Assembly: GCA_050300015.1 (NCBI GenBank)
Contig: JBNKWZ010000021.1
Location: forward strand, 310,001-374,000
Source: CAYZQH01 sp050300015
GTDB lineage: Bacteria > Pseudomonadota > Gammaproteobacteria > Pseudomonadales > Cellvibrionaceae
DNA: 64,000 bases
Direction: 5' to 3'
Below, one piece after another: positions 42,126 through 52,234 of the stretch. Positions within the stretch are counted from its first letter, which is position 1; each line of letters starts with the position of its first letter. Under the pieces are notes generated by a model. That model did no database searches. It saw only the letters and a list, made by a program, of their open reading frames with translations, and was not told where the DNA came from. Position numbers and translations under genes: made by a program.

Positions 42126-44342
42126 ATGGTTAAGGCTTTACCTGTGACAACACAACCTTCAATGATTTCAACAGAGCAAATTAATGCAGTCCGTTATGCT
42201 TATTGTGACGACATATTTTCCGTGCTGGGTCTTCATGAGTTGAAAATGGGGCACTACGGCGTGCGTTGTTTTTTGCCCGAGGCCACGCGTGTGGAAGTTA
42301 TCACACCGGATGAATCCGAAACGCTATTGGTGCTGAATGAACTTGGTGAGGGCCTTTTTGAAGGTGTCATTCAAGCAGCCTCTCGATTTAGCTATAAGTA
42401 TCGTGTTTTTTACGGCGATTACAGTCAAGTACAAGAGGATTGTTATCGGTTTGGCAGCAGTATTCATCCCAACGATCTCTACCTTTTTGGCGAAGGGACC
42501 CATGAGCGTCTCTATGATTGGATGGGCGCCCATGTGATGACGCTGGATGGCGTTTGGGGTACACGCTTTGTTGTGTGGGCGCCCAATGCTCAGCGTGTTT
42601 CGGTGGTGGGAGCATTTAATTTTTGGGATGGCCGCCAGCATGTTATGCGCAAGCATATTCCTAGCGGCGTATGGGAGCTTTTTATTCCCGGGGTTGGCTC
42701 CGATACATTATATAAGTACGAAATTCGAACCCCTTCTGGAGATGTCTTGCCGCACAAAGCGGATCCCTTCGGTTTTTTTGCAGAATGTGCCCCCGGAACC
42801 GCGTCGAAAGTGTTGTTGGCTGAGTACGAGTGGCAGGATCACGACTGGATGCAGTCACGCGAGGCGCAAAATAGCTTGGGCAGCGCCATCAGTATTTACG
42901 AGGTGCATTTGGGGTCTTGGCGAAGAGTGGATGAAGATGGCAACCGTTACTTGAGTTATCGAGAGTTGGCAAGCCAATTGATTCCCTATGTGCTTGAAAT
43001 GGGGTTTACACACATTCAATTGATGCCGATCAGTGAATTTCCTTTCGATGGGTCTTGGGGGTATCAACCCGTCGGCCTTTATGCGCCCACTTCACGTTTT
43101 GGGACGCCCGTTGAATTCAAGATGTTTATTGACCAGTGTCATCAAGCTGGCATTGGGGTTTTGATTGATTGGGTACCGGGTCACTTCCCCTCGGATGGGC
43201 ATGGGTTGGCATACTTCGACGGCACCCCCCTGTATGAGCATGCGGATCCAAAACAAGGTTTTCATCCCGATTGGAACACCTATATCTACAATTATGGGCG
43301 TTGTGAAGTTGCCAACTTTTTGTATGCCAACGCGTTGTTTTGGTATGACGAATACCATGTGGATGGGCTTCGTGTGGACGCCGTTGCCTCCATGTTGTAC
43401 CTCGACTATAGCCGCGAGGAGGGTCAGTGGGTACCCAATCATTTTGGCGGCCGAGAAAACTTGGAGGCCATCGATCTTATTAAACGTGTGAATCAAAAGG
43501 TCTATGAGCACTTTCCCAGTGCAATGATGGTAGCGGAAGAATCCACTGCGTGGCCGGGTGTTTCTCATCCGGTATACGCCGGCGGTCTCGGATTTGGTTA
43601 CAAATGGAATATGGGCTGGATGAACGATAGCCTAAGGTACATCGCCAATGACCCGATTTATCGCCAGCACCACCATCATGATTTAACGTTTAGTTTGTTG
43701 TACGCCTTTAACGAAAATTTTATTTTGCCCTTGAGTCATGATGAAGTGGTCCATGGTAAACGCAGTTTGTTAGACAAAATGCCCGGAGATGGCCCGCAAA
43801 AATTTGCCAACCTACGCGCCTACTTTGCCTTTATGTGGACTCATCCGGGTAAAAAACTTTTGTTTATGGGCGGTGAATTTGCCCAAGGGCAGGAGTGGAA
43901 TCACGATGTGAGTCTCGATTGGCACCTGTTGGATATTCATTTTCACAGTGGTGTGCAACGGCTCATCAAGGATCTGAATCACCTGTACCGGGCTCACCCT
44001 GCCATGCACCAACGGGATTGTGACGCCAATGGGTTTGAGTGGATAGAGGCGGATGATCGGCACAATTCCATATTTGCCTTTTTGCGCAAGGCGGATCAAG
44101 GTGCTGTGGTGCTGGTGGTCTGTAATCTTACGCCTGTAACGCGAGAAGAATACCGAGTGGGTGTGCCTCAGGCAGGCTATTACCGGGAATGTTTAAATAC
44201 GGATGCGGCACTTTACGGTGGCGGAGACAGCGGCAATTCTGGTGGTGTCGTGGCGCAGGCAATATCCAGCCACAATAGAGAATGGTCATTGCCATTGCGG
44301 CTTCCTGGTCTGAGTACATTGATATTTGAGTGGCAGCCATAA
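42126..44342 (+). CDS. glgB: 1,4-alpha-glucan branching enzyme GlgB
   Basis: GH13 enzyme making alpha-1,6 branches in glycogen. Seen: an N-terminal CBM48-like module (GTRFVVWAPNAQRVSVVGAFNFWDGRQHVM), catalytic (beta/alpha)8 barrel motifs VLIDWVPGHFP, GLRVDAVASMLYLDYSR (nucleophile D), MMVAEESTAWP (acid/base E), LPLSHDEVVHGKRSL, and a C-terminal beta domain. 738 residues from ATG 42126; ATG 42162 is also possible. A longer frame from 42024 runs into malQ and is rejected. Confidence 0.96.
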   Translation: MVKALPVTTQPSMISTEQINAVRYAYCDDIFSVLGLHELKMGHYGVRCFLPEATRVEVITPDESETLLVLNELGEGLFEGVIQAASRFSYKYRVFYGDYSQVQEDCYRFGSSIHPNDLYLFGEGTHERLYDWMGAHVMTLDGVWGTRFVVWAPNAQRVSVVGAFNFWDGRQHVMRKHIPSGVWELFIPGVGSDTLYKYEIRTPSGDVLPHKADPFGFFAECAPGTASKVLLAEYEWQDHDWMQSREAQNSLGSAISIYEVHLGSWRRVDEDGNRYLSYRELASQLIPYVLEMGFTHIQLMPISEFPFDGSWGYQPVGLYAPTSRFGTPVEFKMFIDQCHQAGIGVLIDWVPGHFPSDGHGLAYFDGTPLYEHADPKQGFHPDWNTYIYNYGRCEVANFLYANALFWYDEYHVDGLRVDAVASMLYLDYSREEGQWVPNHFGGRENLEAIDLIKRVNQKVYEHFPSAMMVAEESTAWPGVSHPVYAGGLGFGYKWNMGWMNDSLRYIANDPIYRQHHHHDLTFSLLYAFNENFILPLSHDEVVHGKRSLLDKMPGDGPQKFANLRAYFAFMWTHPGKKLLFMGGEFAQGQEWNHDVSLDWHLLDIHFHSGVQRLIKDLNHLYRAHPAMHQRDCDANGFEWIEADDRHNSIFAFLRKADQGAVVLVVCNLTPVTREEYRVGVPQAGYYRECLNTDAALYGGGDSGNSGGVVAQAISSHNREWSLPLRLPGLSTLIFEWQP

Positions 44343-44366
44343 TAGGTTGGTGCGAGGGTTAATATT

Positions 44367-46499
44367 GTGAATACCAGCGTTACCCTACATCCTGGTTCTC
44401 CAACACCATTGGGTGCTACCGTTCGCGATGGCGGGGTCAATTTTGCGTTGTACAGTGCACAAGCTGAGCGCGTTGAACTGTGTATTTTTAACAATGATGG
44501 CACCCAGGAAATTCAGCGCTTTGAAATGCCCGAGGTCACGAATCATGTGTGGCACTGTTGGGTGGAAGGCCTAAAAGCGGGCACGGTGTATGGTTATCGA
44601 GTTTACGGCCCGTTTGAGCCTAAGCACGGTCAAAGATTTAACCCTAATAAGCTGGCCCTCGACCCCTACGCGAAAAAACTGTTATCACCCTTCAAATGGC
44701 ATGAGAGCCTTTATGGTTACCCCTTTGATGACCCGGCACAAGACCTTGTTTTGGATACTGTCGATAGCGGGCCCTTTGCGCCAAAGGCAGTGGTGGTTGA
44801 GTGCCGTAACCCGGTTAAGCCCTTAGAACCGCCGGTTCCCTGGACTGACACCGTTGTTTATGAGTTGCATGTCAAAGGCTTCACCAAATTGCACGAAGGC
44901 GTTCCCAGTGAGTTGCGTGGGTCTTATTTGGGCTTGGCGCACGATAGCGTATTAACGTACCTCAAAGACCTGGGCGTGACTTCGGTGGAGTTGTTGCCGG
45001 TACATGCGTTTGCGGACGAACATTTTTTAATCAAACGAGACTTGGTTAATTATTGGGGTTACAACACGCTCAATTTTTTTACGCCGCACTTGGCCTACAC
45101 CTCCAACGGCAATTCGGATGAATTTAAAACCATGGTGGAGCGTTTCCACGAGGCGGGAATAGAGGTCCTTTTGGATGTGGTTTACAACCATACCGCTGAG
45201 GGTAATCACCTGGGGGCTCATCTTTGTTATCGCGCTATAGACAATGCTACCTATTATACCTTGCACAATAACAGCCCTCGGTTTTATGTGAACGATACTG
45301 GTTGTGGCAACACACTCAACGTTAAACACCCTCGCGTAATGCAAATGGTGCTAGACAGTCTTCGGCATTGGGTCACCTATTATGGTGTTGATGGCTTTCG
45401 ATTTGACCTCGCAACCGTTATGGGGCGTGAAGCGTTAGGTTTTGACCCCGGTGCAGGCTTCTTTGATGCCATTGCTCAAGATCCTGTTCTGTCGAAAGTA
45501 AAATTGATAGCAGAACCCTGGGACATAGGCCCTGGTGGATATCAGGTGGGTCGCTTTCCCGCAGGCTGGAGCGAATGGAACGACCGCTATCGAGATACTA
45601 TTCGCAGGTTTTGGCGCGGTGACGAAGGTCAATTACCGGAATTCGCACGGCGAATTCACGGTTCCAGTGACATGTTTGAACATTCGGGACGACATCCGTG
45701 GGCCAGTGTGAATTTTGTAACAAGCCATGATGGATTTACTTTACGAGATATGGTGAGTTACAACCAACGCCATAATCATGCCAATAAAGAACAGAATAAC
45801 GACGGTCACCATACCAATTTTAGCTATAACTATGGTGTTGAGGGGCCCACTAAAAATGAACGAATTGATGCTCTTCGTTTTCGCCAACAGCGAAACGTTT
45901 TGGCGACTTTAATTTTAAGCCAAGGTACACCCATGATTCTAGCCGGTGACGAAATGGGTAGAACGCAAAACGGTAATAACAATGCATACTGCCAAGATAA
46001 CCCCATCACCTGGTTGGATTGGAAGCATCTTCATGAAGAACATCTGGGGCTCCGTGATTTTGTTCGTAACGTTTTAAAGGTACGCAGGGATTTCCCACTG
46101 TTAAGAAGTCGCTCCTATATCCACAAACCTGATCCAGATAAAAAACCTGGGTACAACATTCATTGGCTCAATAAAGACGGTAAACCAATGGAAGAGTCTG
46201 AATGGCAATCTTCCCAATGTTTCACTCTTGGTTGGATGCTGGAGTCGGTGGTCGATCGTCAATGCGTCCACTGTTTACTCACTTTATTTAATTCGGGTAA
46301 CGAAACGGTGGCATTTTCCCTGCCGGAAGATTGGCATTGGACGGTATTGATTGATACCAATACCAATAATGGGCTCCCAGGTGCGACCGACATGGAGCTT
46401 GGTAGCACCATTAACGTTGAGTTTAAATCGATGTTGATTCTGTATGGCATATCCAACCAATGCCAATGGGAGACACGAGCCCCGTTGCTTGGGGATTAA
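44367..46499 (+). CDS. glgX: Glycogen debranching enzyme GlgX
   Basis: GH13 isoamylase-type enzyme hydrolysing alpha-1,6 branches left after phosphorylase action. Seen: N-terminal CBM48 (GATVRDGGVNFALYSAQAERVELCIF), barrel motifs VLLDVVYNHTAEGN, GFRFDLATVMGRE (nucleophile), KLIAEPWDIG (acid/base), NFVTSHDGFTLRDMVSYN, and a conserved AGDEMGRTQNGNNNAYCQDN block typical of GlgX. 710 residues, GTG start, about 24 bp after glgB. Confidence 0.95.
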   Translation: MNTSVTLHPGSPTPLGATVRDGGVNFALYSAQAERVELCIFNNDGTQEIQRFEMPEVTNHVWHCWVEGLKAGTVYGYRVYGPFEPKHGQRFNPNKLALDPYAKKLLSPFKWHESLYGYPFDDPAQDLVLDTVDSGPFAPKAVVVECRNPVKPLEPPVPWTDTVVYELHVKGFTKLHEGVPSELRGSYLGLAHDSVLTYLKDLGVTSVELLPVHAFADEHFLIKRDLVNYWGYNTLNFFTPHLAYTSNGNSDEFKTMVERFHEAGIEVLLDVVYNHTAEGNHLGAHLCYRAIDNATYYTLHNNSPRFYVNDTGCGNTLNVKHPRVMQMVLDSLRHWVTYYGVDGFRFDLATVMGREALGFDPGAGFFDAIAQDPVLSKVKLIAEPWDIGPGGYQVGRFPAGWSEWNDRYRDTIRRFWRGDEGQLPEFARRIHGSSDMFEHSGRHPWASVNFVTSHDGFTLRDMVSYNQRHNHANKEQNNDGHHTNFSYNYGVEGPTKNERIDALRFRQQRNVLATLILSQGTPMILAGDEMGRTQNGNNNAYCQDNPITWLDWKHLHEEHLGLRDFVRNVLKVRRDFPLLRSRSYIHKPDPDKKPGYNIHWLNKDGKPMEESEWQSSQCFTLGWMLESVVDRQCVHCLLTLFNSGNETVAFSLPEDWHWTVLIDTNTNNGLPGATDMELGSTINVEFKSMLILYGISNQCQWETRAPLLGD

Positions 46500-46605
46500 T
46501 GCGCGGCCATTTATCTGTGTAAGGTGGTTTAGAGCAAAACCAGGTTTTTGAGGCGCCAACACCTTGTGAGGCATTCAGCCATGCGTTCTTCGCGAAGGAG
46601 ACAGT

Positions 46606-49062
46606 ATGATCGGTAATCCAGCCCCCCAGCTCGGGGATGATACAGAAAGCGTAAGTCAAGATTTGACGCGTCACTATACGGTGACGCTTGGACGCTTTTA
46701 CGATGAGGTGATTGACAGCTATTTATTGCGAGCATTAAGCCTGACGGTAAGGGACCGCTTGATGGATCACTGGCGTAAGACTCGGGAGCATGAGCGCGCC
46801 AGCCATCCGAAACGGGTTTTTTATTTGTCTTTGGAGTTTTTGTTAGGCCGTACATTGTCAAACGCGATGTTAAATTTGGATATTGAAAACAGTGTCAAAA
46901 CCGCACTGCTCAATTATGGTGTTGAACTTGAACAGCTTAAGCAAAATGAACTTGATGCTGGGCTTGGCAATGGTGGTCTAGGCCGACTGGCCGCGTGTTT
47001 TTTGGACAGTTGCGCCACGCTAAATCTTCCTGTTACGGGGTATGGCATTCGATACGAATACGGTATGTTTCATCAGCGAATCGAGCAGGGTCATCAGGTG
47101 GAGTATCCAGACCATTGGCTGCGTGAAGGAACTCCCTGGGAGCAAGAACGCATTGAGCGCACGCGGCGCGTGAAGTTTTATGGCTATACCGATTTTTATG
47201 ACAGTGCTGCCGGCCGAAAGTGCGCGCGTTGGGCTGGGGCAGTCGACGTTTTAGCGGTACCCTATGACGTTCCAATTCCCGGCTTTCGAAATGATGTGGT
47301 GAATACGCTACGTTTGTGGAAGTCTGAAGCGACAGACGAGTTTGATTTGAGTGAATTCAACGCCGGGGATTACACCGAAGCGGTGGCGTCCAAAAATTTG
47401 GCCGAGCAAATTACCATGGTGTTGTATCCCAATGATGCCAGTGAAAATGGGAAAGAGCTGCGTTTAAGACAACAGTACTTTTTAGCCTCTGCCAGTTTGC
47501 AAGATGTATTGTGTGATTGGGTTAAACTGCATGGCGATCAATTTGAAGAATTTGCTGAGAAGCATTGTTTTCAATTGAATGATACACACCCCACTTTGGC
47601 CGTTGCTGAATTAATGCGCTTATTGATGGACGACTATGGGTTAGAGTGGCGTAATGCTTGGGCGATAACCAGCACTACCATGGCGTACACTAACCACACC
47701 TTGCTGCCTGAAGCACTGGAAAAGTGGCCAGTACGACTGTTTAAAGAATTGCTGCCCCGTCTGTTAGACATTATTTATGAAATAAACGCCCGCTTTTTGG
47801 CTGAGGTGGCCGATCGTTGGCCAGGAGATACTCAGCGACAGCAGCGTATGTCCATCATCGAAGAAGGTGGTGACCCTCACGTGCGTATGGCTTTTTTAGC
47901 CATCGCGGGCAGTTTTTCAGTCAATGGTGTGGCAGCGCTTCACTCGAATCTATTACAAAGTGAATTGTTTAGAGATTTTTACGAGTTGTGGCCTCAGAAG
48001 TTCAACAACAAAACCAATGGCGTTACGCCACGTCGCTGGCTCAATCACTGCAATCCAAAACTCAGTCAATTGATCACCGAAGCCATTGGCGACTCATGGG
48101 TGACCCAGCTAGAAGATATTGAAAAGCTCAAACCTCTGGCGGATGATTCGGTGTTTAGCGAAAAATGGTATCAAATAAAGCAAGCCAACAAAGCTCGGCT
48201 CGCGGAGATGGTGCAATCGCAATGTGGCGTTCAATTTGATACACAAAACCTTTTCGATGTACAAGTCAAACGCATACATGAATATAAACGTCAGTTGCTG
48301 AATGCTCTGCATGTCATTCACCTCTATGATCGGATCAAAAGAGGGGACATTGCTAACATAAAACCCCGCTGTGTTTTGATTGGTGGGAAGGCAGCCCCAG
48401 GCTATGCTTTAGCGAAACTCATCATCAAGCTTATTAACAATATTGCCCAAGTGGTCAATTCGGACCCCACTGTGCGACCTTACTTGCAAGTCGTTTTTAT
48501 ACCCAACTACAGGGTATCAAGTATGGAAGTCATTTGTCCTGCTACTGATCTGTCCGAGCAAATTTCTACTGCGGGGAAGGAAGCCTCCGGGACAGGAAAT
48601 ATGAAGTTTATGATGAATGGCGCCATTACCATTGGTACCTATGATGGCGCCAACATCGAGATTCTAGAAGCGGTTGGTATTGAAAATTTCTTTTTGTTTG
48701 GTTTACGTGTAGAAGATATACCCAAAGCTCGCGATACCATGCGGCCGGATGATATCATTCAAGGTGATGAGGATTTGCGCCGTGTTATGCAACTGTTGGA
48801 GTGTGGACACTTTAACTTGTTTGAGCCGGGCTTGTTTGACCCCGTCTCTCAAACGATCCGTAACCCCTATGACCCATGGATGGTAGCCGCGGATTTTCGG
48901 GCGTACGTGGATGCCCAGAAAAAAGCGGTTGAAGTGTATCAAGATAGGAGTGTGTGGACGCGCATGAGTATTCTTAATTCAGCCAGTAGTGGCGTATTTT
49001 CGAGTGATAGAACCATTAAACAATATGCGAAAGATATTTGGGCGCTGCCGGACGCCTTCTAA
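46606..49062 (+). CDS. glgP: Glycogen phosphorylase
   Basis: PLP enzyme releasing glucose-1-phosphate from alpha-1,4 chain ends. Seen: 818 residues; KRVFYLSLEFLLGRTLSNAMLNL and ELDAGLGNGGLGRLAACFLDS near the N terminus, QLNDTHPTLAVAELMR mid-protein, VKRIHEYKRQLLN, and the PLP-lysine motif STAGKEASGTGNMKFMMNGA (Schiff-base lysine in GNMKF). The N terminus lacks the eukaryotic regulatory phosphoserine region, as usual in bacteria. It has its own 106-bp leader after glgX. Confidence 0.96.
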   Translation: MIGNPAPQLGDDTESVSQDLTRHYTVTLGRFYDEVIDSYLLRALSLTVRDRLMDHWRKTREHERASHPKRVFYLSLEFLLGRTLSNAMLNLDIENSVKTALLNYGVELEQLKQNELDAGLGNGGLGRLAACFLDSCATLNLPVTGYGIRYEYGMFHQRIEQGHQVEYPDHWLREGTPWEQERIERTRRVKFYGYTDFYDSAAGRKCARWAGAVDVLAVPYDVPIPGFRNDVVNTLRLWKSEATDEFDLSEFNAGDYTEAVASKNLAEQITMVLYPNDASENGKELRLRQQYFLASASLQDVLCDWVKLHGDQFEEFAEKHCFQLNDTHPTLAVAELMRLLMDDYGLEWRNAWAITSTTMAYTNHTLLPEALEKWPVRLFKELLPRLLDIIYEINARFLAEVADRWPGDTQRQQRMSIIEEGGDPHVRMAFLAIAGSFSVNGVAALHSNLLQSELFRDFYELWPQKFNNKTNGVTPRRWLNHCNPKLSQLITEAIGDSWVTQLEDIEKLKPLADDSVFSEKWYQIKQANKARLAEMVQSQCGVQFDTQNLFDVQVKRIHEYKRQLLNALHVIHLYDRIKRGDIANIKPRCVLIGGKAAPGYALAKLIIKLINNIAQVVNSDPTVRPYLQVVFIPNYRVSSMEVICPATDLSEQISTAGKEASGTGNMKFMMNGAITIGTYDGANIEILEAVGIENFFLFGLRVEDIPKARDTMRPDDIIQGDEDLRRVMQLLECGHFNLFEPGLFDPVSQTIRNPYDPWMVAADFRAYVDAQKKAVEVYQDRSVWTRMSILNSASSGVFSSDRTIKQYAKDIWALPDAF

Positions 49063-49126
49063 AAATGCTCCATTTGGTCGCAATGATTTTTAACCCACTT
49101 ACTCGTTAGGTCAAAATAGGTCTGTA

Positions 49127-50407
49127 ATGCAAAAATCTAAGGAATATCCCAACCCTCGTTTTGTCAGTCGACTGACAAAAGATACCCTAGCACTCATTCT
49201 TGCAGGAGGGCGAGGAAGTCGCTTGCACGAATTGACAGATTGGCGAGCCAAACCGGCGTTATATTTCGGTGGGAAGTTTCGAATCATTGATTTCCCGTTA
49301 TCGAACTGTATTAATTCCGGTATTCGTCAAGTGGGCGTGCTAACCCAGTATAAGGCGCATTCTTTAATTCGACATATACAGGTAGGTTGGAGTCATTTTA
49401 AACGAGAATTGGGGGAATATATCGAGGTGTTGCCCGCGTCTCAGCGCAATTCTCCCAATTGGTATCAGGGGACAGCGGACGCGCTTTATCAAAATTTAGA
49501 CATCATTCGCGCAGCCAACCCAAAATATGTCATGGTGCTCTCAGGTGACCATATTTATCAAATGGACTATGGCAATATTCTGGCCTATCACGTGGAAAAA
49601 AAATCAAAAGTCACAGTTTCTTGTATTGAAGTGCCTATTGAAGAAGCCGCCGGCGCTTTTGGTGTAATGACAGTTGACAGTGGCGATCGTATTAAAGGGT
49701 TTACAGAAAAACCTGCCAGCCCTACACCCATCCCAGAGAATGACAAACTGTGTTTGGCCTCCATGGGGAATTATATTTTCGATACGGATTTTTTGTTGAG
49801 TTTACTCGAGCAAGATGCCATTACAGAAGGCTCCGATCACGATTTTGGTAAAGACATTATTCCCTCCGTTATCGATAAGGTTGATGTGCATGCCTATCGC
49901 TTTAGGGATGAAGAGGGTGTGCAAGCTTATTGGCGCGATGTGGGGACCCTGGATGCCTTTTGGGAGGCCAATATGGAGTTGGTGTCGCCGGTGCCTTCCT
50001 TGAACTTATATGACCATCAGTGGCCCATTTGGACGTATCAGACGCAATTGCCGCCAGCCAAATTTGTGTTCGATGATGACGACCGAAGAGGCTTTGCGGT
50101 GGACTCCATGGTTTCTGGTGGGTGTATTATTTCAGGGGGAACCATACGAAAATCTTTGTTGTTTTCAGATGTCCGCGTTCACTCTTACTCTCTGATAGAA
50201 GATTCAGTAATCTTGCCAGAAGTCATTATTCACCGTCATGCCAAAATTAAAAAAGCCATTATTGATCGCGCTTGTGAAATTCCGTCAGGTATGGAAATTG
50301 GGTTTGACCCTGAGGCGGATCGTGCCAGAGGATTCCGGGTGACCAGTAAAGGCGTCACATTGGTGACTCGTGAAATGCTAGGCCAAGAAGGTGGTGCCCG
50401 CTATTAA
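49127..50407 (+). CDS. glgC: Glucose-1-phosphate adenylyltransferase GlgC
   Basis: Makes ADP-glucose, the committed step of bacterial glycogen synthesis, normally under allosteric control. Seen: nucleotidyltransferase signature LALILAGGRGSRLHELTDWRAKPALYFGGKFRIIDFPLSNCINSGI, GTADALYQNLDII, VLSGDHIYQMDY and EKPASPTPIPEN, then a left-handed beta-helix tail. 426 residues. Only 64 bp after glgP and 76 bp before glgA, so synthesis and breakdown genes are probably co-transcribed. Confidence 0.96.
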   Translation: MQKSKEYPNPRFVSRLTKDTLALILAGGRGSRLHELTDWRAKPALYFGGKFRIIDFPLSNCINSGIRQVGVLTQYKAHSLIRHIQVGWSHFKRELGEYIEVLPASQRNSPNWYQGTADALYQNLDIIRAANPKYVMVLSGDHIYQMDYGNILAYHVEKKSKVTVSCIEVPIEEAAGAFGVMTVDSGDRIKGFTEKPASPTPIPENDKLCLASMGNYIFDTDFLLSLLEQDAITEGSDHDFGKDIIPSVIDKVDVHAYRFRDEEGVQAYWRDVGTLDAFWEANMELVSPVPSLNLYDHQWPIWTYQTQLPPAKFVFDDDDRRGFAVDSMVSGGCIISGGTIRKSLLFSDVRVHSYSLIEDSVILPEVIIHRHAKIKKAIIDRACEIPSGMEIGFDPEADRARGFRVTSKGVTLVTREMLGQEGGARY

Positions 50408-50483
50408 TTAAGAGAATATCTCTTTGTGTGGCATGGGCGTACGCCGAACACAGTGATTTGGGTAAACGTAAAAGTTGTAGTGA

Positions 50484-52091
50484 ATGGATAAAAACAAGAA
50501 TATTTTAATGGTGGCGGCAGAAAATGATGCCTTGCCAGGTGCGAAAGTCGGTGGTATCGGTGATGTGATTCGAGATTTGCCGCAAGCACTTGCCCAAATG
50601 GGGTGTCATGTTCATGTGGTGGTTCCATCGTATGGTTTTTTACACGAGCTGGCCGGCGCTGAAAAAGTGGTGGAGTTTCCGGTAGCCTATGGGGCTGGGT
50701 TTCAGACGGTGGCCCTCTACCATATTCCACGCGAGTCATTGAAGTCCCCCGGCGTTAAAGCCGTTAATCAATGGGTGTTGCATCATCCAGAGTTTGCACC
50801 GTGTGGATCTCAAGTGTATTGCAACGACGGGGCGGACAGGCCTTTTGCCACGGATGCTAATAAATATGCTTTGTTCTGTGCCGCTGTGGCGCAGAGTATT
50901 TTGCGCAATGCATACGGGGTGTTGTCAGCGATACATTTGCATGATTGGCATGCGGCTTTGTTGGCGGTACTTCGCGCCTTCGACCCCCAGTATAAACCTC
51001 TAAAGTGCATTTCTCTGGTTTACACAATCCATAATTTGGCTTTGCAAGGTGTGCGGCCCTTTAAAGGTGATTCGTCCTCCCTACAATCTTGGTATCCAAG
51101 TTTAAAAGTACAAGAAGCGGAAATTTGCGATCCACAGTACCCTCAGTGTATCAACCCGATGCGAGCGGGTATTCGGCTGGCGGATAGAGTTCATGCGGTG
51201 TCGCCTAATTATGCTCAAGAAATTCAAATGCCCAGTGATCCGAGTCGTTTGAAATTTGGCGGAGAAGGGCTCGAAGAAGATTTAAAGGCCGCGCAAGCCC
51301 AACACCGTTTGGTGGGTATACTCAATGGGTGTGACTATAAAGTGGTACAACCAAAACGTTGCAGTAAGGCTCAATTGGGCAGTTTGATGCAGCAGACACT
51401 GATTGGATGGATAGGTGAACAAACATCACTGCCTGCGTGTCATTGGTTGGCCGATAAACGTATTGATGCCTGGTTAAATAAAAAAGAAAGAGGGTTGGTT
51501 CTGACCTCGGTAGGACGGTTAACCTCGCAAAAAATCGCATTGATGTCTCAGCATTTGGAGTGGGAAGGCAAGATTCAATCTGCACTTGAACATCTGATGG
51601 CACGTTTACCGGATAACGTCGTGCTCATCGTGCTGGGCAGCGGCGACTCCGAATTGACGTTGTTTATTCAAAAGGTGAGCGCGCAATATTCCAATTTGAT
51701 TTTTTTGGCAGGTTACAGTGAAGCAATGGCCAAGGCCCTTTATGTCTCCGGGGATCTATTTTTAATGCCAAGCTCATTTGAGCCATGTGGGATTAGCCAA
51801 ATGCTGGCAATGCGAGCAGGGCAGCCTTGTGTTGTTCATGGGGTTGGCGGCTTAAAAGACACCGTTTTGCCAGGTCGAACTGGGTTTGTTTTTGACGGTG
51901 ATAACGGGCCTGAGCAAGCCACACAGTGGATAGAGTTGACCCTGAGAGCGGTGCGGATGGCCAAAGAGGAGCCCAAATCTTTTAAAGCCATTCGGCAGGC
52001 GGCAAAAGCAGAGCGGTTTGAGTGGAGTACCGTGGCGAAACACTACCTGGAGCAGTTGTACATATCACCAGCGGCACAAGCCACGCAATAG
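50484..52091 (+). CDS. glgA: ADP-glucose glycogen synthase GlgA
   Basis: GT5 enzyme that extends alpha-1,4-glucan from ADP-glucose. Seen: the K-x-G-G substrate motif in PGAKVGGIGDVIRDLPQAL near the N terminus, HLHDWHAALL, YTIHNLALQG, AGIRLADRVHAVSPNYAQEI, and the C-terminal STGL-like block FLMPSSFEPCGISQMLAMRAGQPCVVHGVGGLKDTV with the catalytic E (in FEPCG). 535 residues, somewhat longer than E. coli GlgA (477), mainly in central insertions. Last gene of the cluster. Confidence 0.95.
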   Translation: MDKNKNILMVAAENDALPGAKVGGIGDVIRDLPQALAQMGCHVHVVVPSYGFLHELAGAEKVVEFPVAYGAGFQTVALYHIPRESLKSPGVKAVNQWVLHHPEFAPCGSQVYCNDGADRPFATDANKYALFCAAVAQSILRNAYGVLSAIHLHDWHAALLAVLRAFDPQYKPLKCISLVYTIHNLALQGVRPFKGDSSSLQSWYPSLKVQEAEICDPQYPQCINPMRAGIRLADRVHAVSPNYAQEIQMPSDPSRLKFGGEGLEEDLKAAQAQHRLVGILNGCDYKVVQPKRCSKAQLGSLMQQTLIGWIGEQTSLPACHWLADKRIDAWLNKKERGLVLTSVGRLTSQKIALMSQHLEWEGKIQSALEHLMARLPDNVVLIVLGSGDSELTLFIQKVSAQYSNLIFLAGYSEAMAKALYVSGDLFLMPSSFEPCGISQMLAMRAGQPCVVHGVGGLKDTVLPGRTGFVFDGDNGPEQATQWIELTLRAVRMAKEEPKSFKAIRQAAKAERFEWSTVAKHYLEQLYISPAAQATQ

Positions 52092-52234
52092 GCCACTGGA
52101 TACCCTCACAAGATTCTTACGCTGCCCCTAGATTTTGTCTTTGAGGGGCTAATAGCTTTGAACATTCGCTAATCCGACTAAGGATGGGCCTACAAAGAGC
52201 CCGTGGTCCAAAGTCGGTAGCGGATTGAGATTTT

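Noticed and set aside
52124..52149. GCCCCT/AGGGGC stem after glgA as a terminator
   Set aside because: The loop is 14 bases and no T-run follows on either strand; too weak to list.
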